Part shown: positions 17,840 to 27,400 of the stretch, piece by piece
How positions within the stretch are numbered: position 1 is the first letter of the stretch
Layout of the letters: the number at the start of each line of letters is the position of its first letter
Origin: Anaerolineaceae bacterium
GTDB lineage: Bacteria; Chloroflexota; Anaerolineae; Anaerolineales; Anaerolineaceae
Assembly (NCBI GenBank): GCA_030653365.1
Contig: JAURZL010000007.1
Location: forward strand, 728,836-792,835
Length of the DNA: 64,000 nt
Direction: 5' to 3'
Program-made: the position numbers and the translations under genes
The notes under the pieces: generated by a model
What the model saw: the letters and a program-made list of their open reading frames with translations, nothing else
What the model was told of the DNA's origin: nothing
The model's database searches: none

Positions 17840-18750
17840 AACCAATCACGGAAACCATTAATAAAAATTTTACCTGACATGTTTTTTTTCCCGGATGGTT
17901 GTACAGATTCAAGCTTCAGGACACCGTCTAAAGTTCCTATAACTGGAAATCCATCTATTATCGCTCTCTCCCCTGGTTGATAATCCGGATTATTAATGAC
18001 CCTGGTTGAAATTATTTTAATCCTTTCGTCACCAACCATCATGTAAGTACCAGGCCAGGGATAAAAAGCTCGTACTTGTCGATCTAATTCAACTGCACTT
18101 TTTGAAAAACCTAATAAACCATCTTCCTTTTTTAACATTGGGGCATAAGTTAACCCAATTTCAGATTGAGGAACAGGGTGAATCTTTCCTGAAAAATAAC
18201 TATAGAGTGTTTCAATTAATACTTGTGCCCCTAATTCAGACAATTCTTTTCCTAAACTTTCAGTTGTATCGGAGTCATAAATTTTTATGGACTGTTGTTG
18301 CAAAATTGGACCTGTATCAATCCCTGCGTCCATTTTCATAATCGTAATTCCGGTTTCGATATCTCCATTTAGGATCGCTGCTTGAATTGGGGCTGCTCCA
18401 CGCCATCTGGGAAGTAATGACCCATGAACATTCACACAACCAAAATTTGGCAATTCCAGTACATCCTGCCGAAGGATTTGCCCAAATGCTACTACAATAA
18501 TCACATCAGGATTCCAACGAACAAGTTTTTCAAAAACCCCAGGTTCTCTTAATTTCACTGGCTGAATGCATTCAATTTTATGTTTTTCTGCAATTTGTTT
18601 AACAGGAGGAGGTTTTATTTCTTTTCCCCGACCAGCAGGTCTATCTGGTTGGGTAACCACACCAACAACGTTAAACGTCTCAACCAGTCTTTCAAATGAT
18701 GGAATAGCAAATTCAGGGGAACCCATAAAGACAATTTTCTTATCAATCAT
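17836..18750 (-). CDS. fmt: Methionyl-tRNA formyltransferase
   Basis: Formylates initiator methionyl-tRNA with 10-formyl-tetrahydrofolate. The 304-residue length is usual. N-terminal VFMGSPEFAIPS, TQPDRPAGRG, VVAFGQIL and the formyl-transfer motif SLLPRWRGAAPIQ (about 110-122) are all present. The C-terminal half matches the OB-like Fmt domain. No ribosome site is seen; a TATAAT ends six bases before the ATG, so the mRNA may be leaderless. It heads the fmt-panE-GH13 operon. The usual partner def (peptide deformylase) is not adjacent. Confidence 0.95.
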   Translation of the reverse strand: MIDKKIVFMGSPEFAIPSFERLVETFNVVGVVTQPDRPAGRGKEIKPPPVKQIAEKHKIECIQPVKLREPGVFEKLVRWNPDVIIVVAFGQILRQDVLELPNFGCVNVHGSLLPRWRGAAPIQAAILNGDIETGITIMKMDAGIDTGPILQQQSIKIYDSDTTESLGKELSELGAQVLIETLYSYFSGKIHPVPQSEIGLTYAPMLKKEDGLLGFSKSAVELDRQVRAFYPWPGTYMMVGDERIKIISTRVINNPDYQPGERAIIDGFPVIGTLDGVLKLESVQPSGKKNMSGKIFINGFRDWL

Positions 18751-18756
18751 AGGATA

Positions 18757-18762
18757 ATTATA
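18757..18762 (-). promoter_or_regulatory. -10 box placing fmt transcription start at its ATG
   Basis: On the minus strand TATAAT is followed by six bases and then the fmt ATG, so the expected start of transcription coincides with the start codon. This fits a leaderless mRNA. Confidence 0.5.
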
Positions 18763-18793
18763 ATGTTTTCCTTTCCTTTAAAAAAAATATCCA

Positions 18794-18799
18794 TATAAT
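18794..18799 (+). promoter_or_regulatory. -10 box for the DUF4870 gene
   Basis: TATAAT 38 bases before the ATG at 18837; AAGGAG in the leader is a good ribosome site. It is divergent from the fmt promoter. Confidence 0.5.
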
Positions 18800-18836
18800 A
18801 AAGGAATACCAAAATCTTATTCAAGGAGTAAAAATA

Positions 18837-19160
18837 ATGTCTGATTATAACCCCAATGAAATTTCAAGTGACGATCGTCTAATGGCAGCTCTTGCGTATG
18901 TATTTTCACCATTAGTTCCGATCATTTTCATGTTGATGGAGGATAAGAAAAATCGTCCATTTATCAAAGCACACAATGCACAAGCTCTCGCTGTTGGTAT
19001 TATCATGATTATTCTTGTTCCTATCATTGCAGCAGTTACTTTAGGCTGTGGTTCTATACTTTGGTTCATCATGTTGTGGTGGGCATACAAAGCATACAAA
19101 GGCGAATATATTAATATCCCAGTTATCAGTGACTTTGTAAAAAATCAAGGCTGGGCATAA
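18837..19160 (+). CDS. DUF4870 family small membrane protein
   Basis: A 107-residue protein with the DUF4870 pattern: an N-terminal S-x-D-D-R-x-x-A-A-L-A-Y segment, the conserved basic/Asn motif R-P-F-I-K-A-H-N-A-Q-A, then two hydrophobic helices separated by a short turn and a C-terminal W-x-A-Y-K-A-Y-K-G-E. The first hydrophobic stretch near residues 20-36 probably makes a third helix. Function is unknown. It has its own promoter and a terminator-like hairpin after it. Confidence 0.85.
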   Translation: MSDYNPNEISSDDRLMAALAYVFSPLVPIIFMLMEDKKNRPFIKAHNAQALAVGIIMIILVPIIAAVTLGCGSILWFIMLWWAYKAYKGEYINIPVISDFVKNQGWA

Positions 19161-19181
19161 AATACAAAAAAATTAAAATTG

Positions 19182-19208
19182 ATCAGGGTGTCTTTTCGGC
19201 ACCCTGAT
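19182..19208 (+). terminator. Terminator-like hairpin after the DUF4870 gene
   Basis: 9-bp perfect stem (19182-19190 with 19200-19208) with a 9-base loop. The downstream tract is AT-rich rather than a clean T-run, so termination may be partial. Confidence 0.6.
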
Positions 19209-19238
19209 ATTTAAATAAATCAATATTGCCTCAAACAA

Positions 19239-19577
19239 ATGATAGAAAATGACCTTTACAAATCATTATTAGATGATCTGGCTTATGCTGTCAAATTATC
19301 AACAAATGGGGAACTCAATAAAAGCAGAGTGGTAGCCAGACAAGTTTCAGGAAAAGCTATAAGAGAACTATTTAAACAGCTGAAATATCCAACATCCCCC
19401 TCTATTAATCCTTATCAGTATTTATTATTAGCAAAAAATGAAGAAGAGATATTTAAACCGATTGCTTTCGAGCTAGATGCACTTACAACCAAAGTGAATC
19501 CAGATTATTCATTTCCTGAAGATTTGGATCTGATAACATATGCTAAAAATATTATTCAATTTACTAAAAATTTCTAA
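19239..19577 (+). CDS. Hypothetical helical protein
   Basis: A 112-residue protein I do not recognise. It is predicted to be mostly helical, with no signal peptide, membrane segment or cysteine pair. The segment SRVVARQVSGKAIREL resembles a HEPN-like helix only loosely, and I do not rely on that. It ends seven bases before the glutaredoxin-like gene, so the two are probably cotranscribed. No good ribosome site is seen. Confidence 0.6.
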   Translation: MIENDLYKSLLDDLAYAVKLSTNGELNKSRVVARQVSGKAIRELFKQLKYPTSPSINPYQYLLLAKNEEEIFKPIAFELDALTTKVNPDYSFPEDLDLITYAKNIIQFTKNF

Positions 19578-19584
19578 GGAAAGA

Positions 19585-19842
19585 ATGCACCAAGATAAAA
19601 TCTTAATGTATGGCACAACCTATTGTGGAGACACAATCCGGGCAAAAAAAGTATTCGAACAAAATCAAATTGAGTATGAATGGATAAACATAGATCGTGA
19701 TAAGGATGGTGAAAAACTTGTAAAAGAAATCAATAAAGGCAATAGAAGCGTGCCTACCATCATTTTTCCAGATGGATCCATTTTGGTAGAACCAGATAAG
19801 GATACCCTGAATAAAAAATTTGAAGAACTTGGTTTACTCTAA
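19585..19842 (+). CDS. Glutaredoxin/mycoredoxin-like protein with monothiol CGDT site
   Basis: An 85-residue thioredoxin-fold protein. YGTTYCGDT (Cys14, Thr17) stands where mycoredoxins and glutaredoxins carry CxxC, INIDRDKDG and the cis-proline RSVPTIIFPDG follow. Loss of the second cysteine suggests a monothiol mechanism, but Asp16 before Thr is unlike CGFS-type iron-sulfur glutaredoxins. The ATG at 19585 is preferred because AAGGA lies just upstream; the frame opens earlier but would overlap the previous gene. Its stop overlaps the convergent membrane-protein gene by four bases. Confidence 0.8.
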   Translation: MHQDKILMYGTTYCGDTIRAKKVFEQNQIEYEWINIDRDKDGEKLVKEINKGNRSVPTIIFPDGSILVEPDKDTLNKKFEELGLL

Positions 19843-20066
19843 GCTGTATCGATTCTTCGGAATAACCAGACAGAAAGAGCACCTATAAATAACCCCAGAC
19901 CAATTAATATGAATGCAATTCCATGATTTGGGTTCTCTATTTGAATGTTCTTACTCCCCAATAATCTTTTTCTTAAGTTCTTAATAAATTCTGGATTTGG
20001 GTAGACAGGTAAAAGATTACTGTTCAGGTCATTTTCCATCTTTGCATAAGAATTTTCTTCTTCCAT
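19839..20066 (-). CDS. Small single-TM protein following the ECF sigma gene
   Basis: A 75-residue protein with a ~45-residue soluble N-terminus and one transmembrane helix (about 48-68). I recognise no family. It starts 21 bases after the stop of the sigma factor gene, and the order sigma then small membrane protein resembles sigma/anti-sigma pairs. It lacks the HxxxCxxC zinc anti-sigma motif, so an anti-sigma role is only a guess. Confidence 0.6.
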   Translation of the reverse strand: MEEENSYAKMENDLNSNLLPVYPNPEFIKNLRKRLLGSKNIQIENPNHGIAFILIGLGLFIGALSVWLFRRIDTA

Positions 20067-20087
20067 TTTTAATACATTTTCCTTTTT

Positions 20088-20666
20088 TTACTTTTTCTTT
20101 TTTCTGTTATTTGGGTATTCAATTTTCTCTACTTCTTTTCGTAAAGATTCTAAGGTTCGGTGATATAAACTCTTAATTGCTCCTTCAGACTTTCTCATAA
20201 TCAATCCAATTTCCATGTTACTGAGACCTTCTACAAATTTCAAAATAACTAATTGTTGACGCTCTGGAGGTAATCTTCTTAAGGCTTTGATCAATTTTTC
20301 TGATTCTTGCGATTTTTCAAGTGCAGATTCTGGAAAATCAAATTGAAAAGAAGACGGCAATTGCTCATCTAAAGAAACCTCTTTTTTTCTACTCCTATCG
20401 CGATACCAATTTGCAACTAAATTGTGTGCAATTCGATACAACCATGCAGAAAATGGAACTCCTCTTTGATTGTACGTTTTAATATGACGAAAAGCACGAT
20501 GAAATACCTTAGCAGTCAGGTCCTCTGCTTCATTAACATTTCCAGTACGATAATAAATATAATTGTAAATTTTTCGCACATAACGTTCATACAAAATTCC
20601 AAATGCTTCGTTATCCCCGTTCCCAGCATCTTGAATTAATTGGATATCATCTGTAGAATCATTCAA
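20088..20666 (-). CDS. ECF-family RNA polymerase sigma factor
   Basis: A 192-residue group 4 sigma factor. Region 2 spans about residues 9-80 (FGILYERYVRKIYNYIYYRTG, then AEDLTAKVFHRAF and the W-L-Y-R-I-A-H-N-L -10 binding helix), and region 4 about 125-175 (LPPERQQLVILKFVEGLSNMEIG, helix-turn-helix for -35 binding). No C-terminal extension. The start codon appears to be TTG at 20666, with AAAGG eight bases upstream and no in-frame ATG nearby. Targets cannot be read from the sequence. Confidence 0.9.
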   Translation of the reverse strand: MNDSTDDIQLIQDAGNGDNEAFGILYERYVRKIYNYIYYRTGNVNEAEDLTAKVFHRAFRHIKTYNQRGVPFSAWLYRIAHNLVANWYRDRSRKKEVSLDEQLPSSFQFDFPESALEKSQESEKLIKALRRLPPERQQLVILKFVEGLSNMEIGLIMRKSEGAIKSLYHRTLESLRKEVEKIEYPNNRKKKK

Positions 20667-20740
20667 TGAAATAACCTTTAAACGGGGGTGATAATAAAAA
20701 CCCCACTAATTCCATGTAGTTTCGTTATTAATAAATAATA

Positions 20741-23137
20741 TTACCGGATTTCAATTGCTTCTTCAACCGCATGAAAAGCGTTGACTACACCAAATCCAAC
20801 TGAATTATTCGGAATCTCCAATGAGTTTACACAGCCAGGGTAAGATCCTGAAAATTGCGTGGCTGTATTAATCAAAATTTCTTCAGTGAGATCGATTTTT
20901 CCAATCAAATCTGGATTTGCACTCCACATCAACGCAACAGTTCCTACAATATGTGGACCAGCCATTGATGTGCCACTCAACTTGGAATAACTGGCATTAG
21001 GCATTGTTGAGAAAATATCAACGCCAGGAGCAACCAAATCAGGCTTGATCCTTTCTGAACCATCAATTGTTACGGGACCTAAACTCGAAAATGGTGCTAA
21101 TTCTCCAATGCGGTCAATTGCCCCAACAGAAAATACATCATCATATATCGCCAGTGGATCGGTTATGCTCTCGCATCCATAATAACCATTATTACCTGCC
21201 GAAGAGACGACAAAAATTCCAGCAGATCTCAATGCAGAAACAGCTGGGAGAAAAATATTTACATCGCACCCCTCGATTTCAGGACAACCCCAGGAATTGT
21301 TCAAAATATGAGCTCCCAAAGCTGGTTGCCCATCAACCAAGGAATCTCCATCGATTGGAAAAGGAGCTAATAGAAATTGCATACACGCAAGATAATAGCT
21401 GGGGTTTCCCAAATTCCTCCCTAAGTTCACACATCCGATCCATTTTGCATCCGGTGCAACCCCCACATTTTTTCCAAGAATTGTCCCCAAAGTATGCGTA
21501 CCATGCCCACTTATATCCGTTGGAAATTCAGTCTGAAACCAGGGATCAAACCAGGTGTATTCATTATTTTCTGTCGAACCAAGGTATTGATTTCTTAAGG
21601 CTGGATGATTTCCATCCACTCCTGAGTCAGCTTGACCAATAATAATTCCTTCCCCTTTGACACCTAATTCTTCCCAAACTTTATTAACCCCAATCATTTC
21701 TAAATTCCAGGCTTCTTCTTCCACTGAATTATAATTCCCAACATTTACTGGCATCTCTTGGGGTAGAGGCCTCAAAATTGGGTTGTCTAAAACTCTGTCC
21801 ACGTCATCCCTATTTTCTAAAATGAACCTTAGAACCGGTCCACCTTTTATCTCAATTGCATTAACTAAATAGAATTGTTGAAATGGTATATTGTATTTAT
21901 TGAGGAAATTGATTAAATCTCTCTGTGATTCGATTGAAAAATTCGATAAGTTTCTATACACATAATCTCTCTTTTCCAGGGGATCATCAAAAGTAGAAGC
22001 AAAATTAAGATCTTTCTGATCTTTCATTACAACGAACAATGTCTCACCATGAAATCCAGTTTGTCCCATAAAGAAATACAAAAGAACAACCACCGCCCAG
22101 GAGGAAACTGCTAACCCCGCTATCGATTTCACACATACTTTTTTATCCAATTTATTGCGTAAAAAGCCTGCTACTGCAATTAAAACGAGAGAAATAATTA
22201 CTGTATATGAGATCGACTGACTGACCCATGCAAGAATTTCTCCGTTTCCTGAACCGATTATCAAAGACATTTCATCCGGATCGAACCAGATCAAGGGTAA
22301 AGAAATAGATATAGATAAGATCATCCAGATTGAATTCGTATTAAATTGTCGTCCACCAACGTTTCTGTACAATCCAGAAATAATCCAACCTGTAAAGGGA
22401 ATCGTCAATACTAGCATCCATTGTTGACTGTTTTGTCCAAACACAGTTGAAAAAATTATGAGACCTACAAAAGTTACCAATCCAAATAGAAATTTTCCAC
22501 CAAAATGGATGATTACACTCTTTGGAAATAGATCAATAAATAACTGATCGATAAGGATTGTTAATAAGAAACCTGCAAAGATACTGATGACCAAATTCAA
22601 TATTAAATCCAATGGTGAACCCAATGCTCCCCAAAGGACCCATGGAATAGATAATATGGATCCAAACAAAACAGGGATTATGATAAACTCAGATTTCCAT
22701 TTTAGAATCAAGTTTTTATTATGCGTCCGCTTAATGATGACAAGAAAAGTCATCAAGGCAAGGAGCCCAATTATTAGTGAAAAACTAACGAAATGTGCTT
22801 GATTGATAGGAATCAATCTCCCAGGCAGAAACAATAAGCCAGATAATGCAAGTAAAGTCCAAAAATGAAAGATCTTCTTAAAATCCGGATCATTGATAAT
22901 CAATTTACCAAAAATTAAAGGTAATGAAAGAATTATTATATAAACCAGACTGATTAACCATCTCAAATCAGGAAATAAATGGGAAGCCTCAAAAATTGTT
23001 TGTTCCATCAACCACATTGAGATTTGAGCCACAATTGTAGCTCCAAAAATCCAAATAATTGAGAAAATCAATAATCCAATCGAAAGGCATCCCTTTTCAT
23101 TTTTTGTCTTTTCACCAGCGCTTTTTTCAATAATCAT
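20741..23137 (-). CDS. Polytopic membrane subtilisin-like serine protease (S8)
   Basis: A 798-residue fusion. The first ~345 residues hold about eleven hydrophobic helices with no domain I recognise. The C-terminal ~310 residues are a complete S8 peptidase with Asp504 (GQADSGVD), His545 (SGHGTHTLG), the oxyanion Asn in SSAGNNGY and Ser724 (SGTSMAGPH). A ~110-residue linker joins them. With an odd helix count and a cytoplasmic N-terminus the protease would face outside. Unlike secreted subtilases it has no signal peptide or inhibitor propeptide, so the linker (about 390-480) may act as one. Substrates are unknown. Confidence 0.85.
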   Translation of the reverse strand: MIIEKSAGEKTKNEKGCLSIGLLIFSIIWIFGATIVAQISMWLMEQTIFEASHLFPDLRWLISLVYIIILSLPLIFGKLIINDPDFKKIFHFWTLLALSGLLFLPGRLIPINQAHFVSFSLIIGLLALMTFLVIIKRTHNKNLILKWKSEFIIIPVLFGSILSIPWVLWGALGSPLDLILNLVISIFAGFLLTILIDQLFIDLFPKSVIIHFGGKFLFGLVTFVGLIIFSTVFGQNSQQWMLVLTIPFTGWIISGLYRNVGGRQFNTNSIWMILSISISLPLIWFDPDEMSLIIGSGNGEILAWVSQSISYTVIISLVLIAVAGFLRNKLDKKVCVKSIAGLAVSSWAVVVLLYFFMGQTGFHGETLFVVMKDQKDLNFASTFDDPLEKRDYVYRNLSNFSIESQRDLINFLNKYNIPFQQFYLVNAIEIKGGPVLRFILENRDDVDRVLDNPILRPLPQEMPVNVGNYNSVEEEAWNLEMIGVNKVWEELGVKGEGIIIGQADSGVDGNHPALRNQYLGSTENNEYTWFDPWFQTEFPTDISGHGTHTLGTILGKNVGVAPDAKWIGCVNLGRNLGNPSYYLACMQFLLAPFPIDGDSLVDGQPALGAHILNNSWGCPEIEGCDVNIFLPAVSALRSAGIFVVSSAGNNGYYGCESITDPLAIYDDVFSVGAIDRIGELAPFSSLGPVTIDGSERIKPDLVAPGVDIFSTMPNASYSKLSGTSMAGPHIVGTVALMWSANPDLIGKIDLTEEILINTATQFSGSYPGCVNSLEIPNNSVGFGVVNAFHAVEEAIEIR

Positions 23138-23446
23138 TGGTTTACCTTTTTTGAAATTCTAATAAAGAAAATTTATTATTTCTGCCTGATCCCAAAAGAG
23201 GATACAAAAATGAACCTATTAAATTTTCTTAAACTTGATCATTTAAATCATCTTTATTTTTTACCATTCACACATTAATCAATATTGATTTTACCTTCCA
23301 ATTAATAAATCTTTCAGTTTTTACGATAAATTAAACAGATCGCTTTTTTTGATCAATTTTTTTATAAATCAATATATAAATAAGTTATAGAAAAAGTCCG
23401 ATAACTTGTGGATTCAATAAGGGAAAATTATTAAAAGGAGAGAAAA
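23138..23446. other. AT-rich intergenic region between divergent genes
   Basis: 309 bases separating the subtilase and hydrolase genes. No credible ORF or RNA gene is seen. A 7-bp inverted repeat (23382-23388 with 23401-23407) is the only structure noticed. The tract must hold promoters for both genes. Confidence 0.5.
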
Positions 23447-24280
23447 ATGGAAGTGCCGGTATCATTTGAATGGGTTACAAATGAAGGTGATAAGATTTTT
23501 GCTCAAAAGTGGTTGGTTGAAGAGAAAAACGAAGCGGTAATTGTTATGGTGCATGGGCTTGGAGAACACATAGGACGGTATGCACATGTTGCAAATTTTT
23601 TCAATCAAAACAACATTTCTTTCTATGGATTCGACCAACGTGGGCATGGTAAGAGTAGTGGCAAACGCGGTCATATTGGCAAAAGTCAATTTTTCATTGA
23701 TGATATTGATAAAATGATTGAAATTGCAAGAAAGGAACACCCCGAAACACCAATTTTTCTTTATGGGCATTCATTGGGTGGCAATATGGTTCTATATTAT
23801 TCATTAATCGTCAAACCTGACTTGAAGGGCATAATATGTACAAGTCCCGGACTGGGTACAGGCGAACCAGTGCCACCTTTAAAACTATTTGCAGCAAAAG
23901 TATTAAAAAGCCTCCTACCTTCAATGACGATGGATAATGGTTTGGATGTGGAAAATTTATCACACAATCCACAGGTAATAAAAGCATACAAAGAAGATCC
24001 CTTGGTTCACTCGATGGTATCAACAAAATTAGCGATGGATATGTTTGCAAACGGTGATTGGGTAATTGAAAATGCTAATAATTTTCCCAAACCACTTCTC
24101 TTATTGCAAGGATCCGAAGATCATATTGTTAATTTGGAAAAAACAAAGGAATTTGCGGAAAATGTGCCTGCTGCCTTGTTGACCTTCAAAATATATATTG
24201 GTTTGTATCATGAATTACACAATGAAATTGTACAGCTAGAAGTTCTTACCTTTATTTTGAATTGGTTAAATTCACAATAG
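23447..24280 (+). CDS. Alpha/beta hydrolase, monoacylglycerol-lipase-like
   Basis: A 277-residue hydrolase of the serine aminopeptidase S33/Hydrolase_4 family. HGLGEH (36-41) forms the oxyanion region, GFDQRGHGKS follows, the nucleophile is Ser109 in GHSLGG, and the Asp and His are supplied by GSEDHIV and the C-terminal LYHELHNE. HGxGEH-x-x-RY and GHSxGG are hallmarks of monoacylglycerol lipases and lysophospholipases. No signal peptide. AAAAGGAGAG before the ATG is a strong ribosome site. Monocistronic. Confidence 0.88.
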   Translation: MEVPVSFEWVTNEGDKIFAQKWLVEEKNEAVIVMVHGLGEHIGRYAHVANFFNQNNISFYGFDQRGHGKSSGKRGHIGKSQFFIDDIDKMIEIARKEHPETPIFLYGHSLGGNMVLYYSLIVKPDLKGIICTSPGLGTGEPVPPLKLFAAKVLKSLLPSMTMDNGLDVENLSHNPQVIKAYKEDPLVHSMVSTKLAMDMFANGDWVIENANNFPKPLLLLQGSEDHIVNLEKTKEFAENVPAALLTFKIYIGLYHELHNEIVQLEVLTFILNWLNSQ

Positions 24281-24458
24281 AGTGTCAATTTTCTAGATAC
24301 GATGAATGGTAAACATTTAGATTACATACTTAACTTGACCATAATGGGCAGGTTTTCTACAATAAGAAAGAAACAATTATTCCAAATAATGATATGATTT
24401 ATACGTCATTAAATTTGGCTGTTTTTAAATTCCAATATTTTCCTATAGGAGAAAAATT

Positions 24459-27400
24459 ATGTCTGATTTTCTATTTCGTGGCAATCTCAGTGATCTTGAT
24501 CCGGATGTTTCTGAATTGATCCAGATTGAGGATGAACGCCAAAATCGAAAATTAATTTTAATTCCCAGCGAAAGTACAGCTCCAGAAGCTGTTCGTGAAG
24601 CGCTGGGTTCAGTATTTCAAAATATTTATGCTGAAGGTTATCCGGACGAACGAATGCGCTTAATGTCCGAAGACGAAATCCTTGATTATGATGAACAATT
24701 GGCATATTATCGTCGTTATTCAGATCCTCGATATTATAAAGGCGTTGAATATGCGGATATTATTGAGTCGTTAACAGCACGTCGCTGTGCGGAATTATTT
24801 GCAGCAAATGGAGTTTCTGCAGACAATCTTTACGTGAATGTGCAACCGCTATCAGGTGCCCCAGCCAATAATGCTGTATATCATTTGATTAACACTGGAG
24901 ATACGATTCTTGGAATGAATTTGTTACACGGTGGCCATCTCACGCATGGATCATCGGTCAATCGCTCTGGAAAACTTTTCAATGTCATTCATTACACGGT
25001 CCACCCAGAAACCGAGCAGATCGATTATGACCAGGTATCTGCTCTGGCATTAGAACACAAACCGAAAATAATTATCGCGGGTTACTCCTCCTATCCATTT
25101 GCTCCGGATTGGCGAAAATTCCGTGAAATTGCTGATTCTGTTGGCGCATACCTCCTGGCTGATGTGTCACATATTGCAGGACTAATTGCAGCTGGTGTGA
25201 TTCCCAGCCCTGTCGGATATGCACACGTAATCAGCTTTACAACGCACAAAACTCTCTGTGGACCACGGGGTGCATGCATCATTACAGATAATCTTACACT
25301 TGCAAAAAAGATTGATCGTGGCGTATTTCCAGGAGAACAAGGCGGTCCTCACGTTCATGCGATCTCAGCTTTTGCAACAACGTTTAAGTTAGCCAAAACA
25401 CAGCAATTCAAAAACCTTCAACATCAAATTGTCAAAAATTGTCTCGTTTTAACAAATCATTTAAAGCAACGCGGCTTAAGAATTCCATTTAATGGTACCG
25501 ATACACACCTGGGGAATATTGATTGCAGCACAATCAAAGGACCTGACGGAACTCCCCTATCTGGTGATCTGGCGGCAAGAATTTTGGATATTGTCGGACT
25601 CGTAATGAACCGTAATACGATCCCTGGTGATACTAGTGCATTAAAAGCATCAGGAGTTCGTTATGGAACTCCATGGATGACACAACGGGGACTTGATGAA
25701 ATTGATATGGTACTAGTTGCTGACATTATCGCAGATGTGCTATTTGCAATAACCCCATATTCCGTTGATTCTCGAAAAGGACCCGTTCAACGGGCAAAAA
25801 TTGATTTCAAAGTGCTGGAAGAGGCAAAAATCCGAGTTCGCAAGCTTGTTGAAAAAGCAGGCGTAAACCCAGAAATTTCGACCCATGGATATCCCCATTT
25901 TTATTTTCTGGATGAATTACCAAAAGGAATTAACGGAAAAATAGGTTATGACCTCACCGGAAAAGGGATTCGACATTTTGTCAATTATGCATTCGCCAGT
26001 GATGTTGAATCATTACAACCAGGAGAAGAACAGGCAACATTCTTATATGTTGATGATGAACTCATAAATGGTGTGATTACGTACGTCAGTCCGGATCATT
26101 TCCGCTTTACAACCGATAATTCCAAAGGAAATCTGGCGGCAACATGGTTGCGTGATTTGTCTGACGCCTATGTCAATTTCGATAAAGACTTACACCGCCG
26201 ATTGCCAGGACCTGTTATTGTCAAGGAAGCATTGGTTGTTTCAACTTACAATTTGGCTTCCGACCCAATAAATATAACAAAACCCTATTTCGTCGGACAT
26301 TTGAATATGCCCGACAATCAAAATCCGAAACCAAAATTTGAGTGGGTTGAGGAAGAATCAGATCAGTTGAAACGCACATCACTATATGACAACCATGTGA
26401 AACTTGGCGCAAAAATCATTCCATTCGCTGGTTGGGAAATGCCTGTTTGGTACACATCAGTGACTGAAGAACACCTTGCCACCAGAAAAGCCGCTGGCTT
26501 ATTTGATGTGTCACACATGGGTGTTTATCAAGCAGAAGGTCCGGACGCGATCACATTTTTGGATAGCGTCTGTGGAAATGATATTTCTGCTTTGGAAATT
26601 GGTGAATCATGTTACACACATCTCCTGGATACTGATGCAAATGTAATTGATGATTTGTTAGTTTACCGAAGGCAAAAAGAAATTTACCTGGTTGTAGTCA
26701 ATGCTTCCAACGACGATAAAGATTGGGCCTGGTTAAATGCAGTGAAAGACGGGAAAGTTCTGGTTGATCCTCTTCGACCAGGGTCAACAGCATTCGGTAA
26801 AAATGTAATCTTACGTAACCTTAGAGATCGATCTGCTGGAGCAGAAATGCGGGTAGATATCGCGCTTCAAGGACCAAAATCCAGAGATATTCTACTCGCT
26901 TTAGGGTGTGATCCGGAAACTCGAAAAAGAATAATGAAACTCAAAAGAACGGAGCTATGTGAAGCGATCATCGGAGATTTCGATCTGGTCGTATCCAGAA
27001 CAGGCTATACGGGAGAAAAAATGGCATTTGAACTCTTCATTCATCCTGACCATGCACCAGAATTTTGGGATGCTCTGATGAAGGTCGGTGAGCCAATGGG
27101 TTTGAAACCAAATGGCCTGGGTGCCCGTGACTCACTCCGAACTGAAGCTGGTCTTCCTCTTTATGGACATGAGATGGGGGGCGAATTAGGTCTTGGTGTA
27201 GCAGAAGCAAACTTCAGTACTTTTGTTAAAACCTATAAACCCTGGTTCATTGGTCGGGATTCTTATCTTGCCCGTGAAGCCAAACGAAAGGGAATTGTTG
27301 TACGCTTCCGCTTCCAGGAAAAAGGTGTTCGAATGGCACACAATAATGATCCGGTAATTGATAAGAAAGGAAAAGTGATCGGAGTCGTTACCAGTTGTGC

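Noticed and set aside
21067..21642. Plus-strand open frame of 191 codons
   Set aside because: It lies antisense to the catalytic part of the subtilase gene, and its product shows low-complexity His/Pro/Arg composition with no family match; an antisense shadow.
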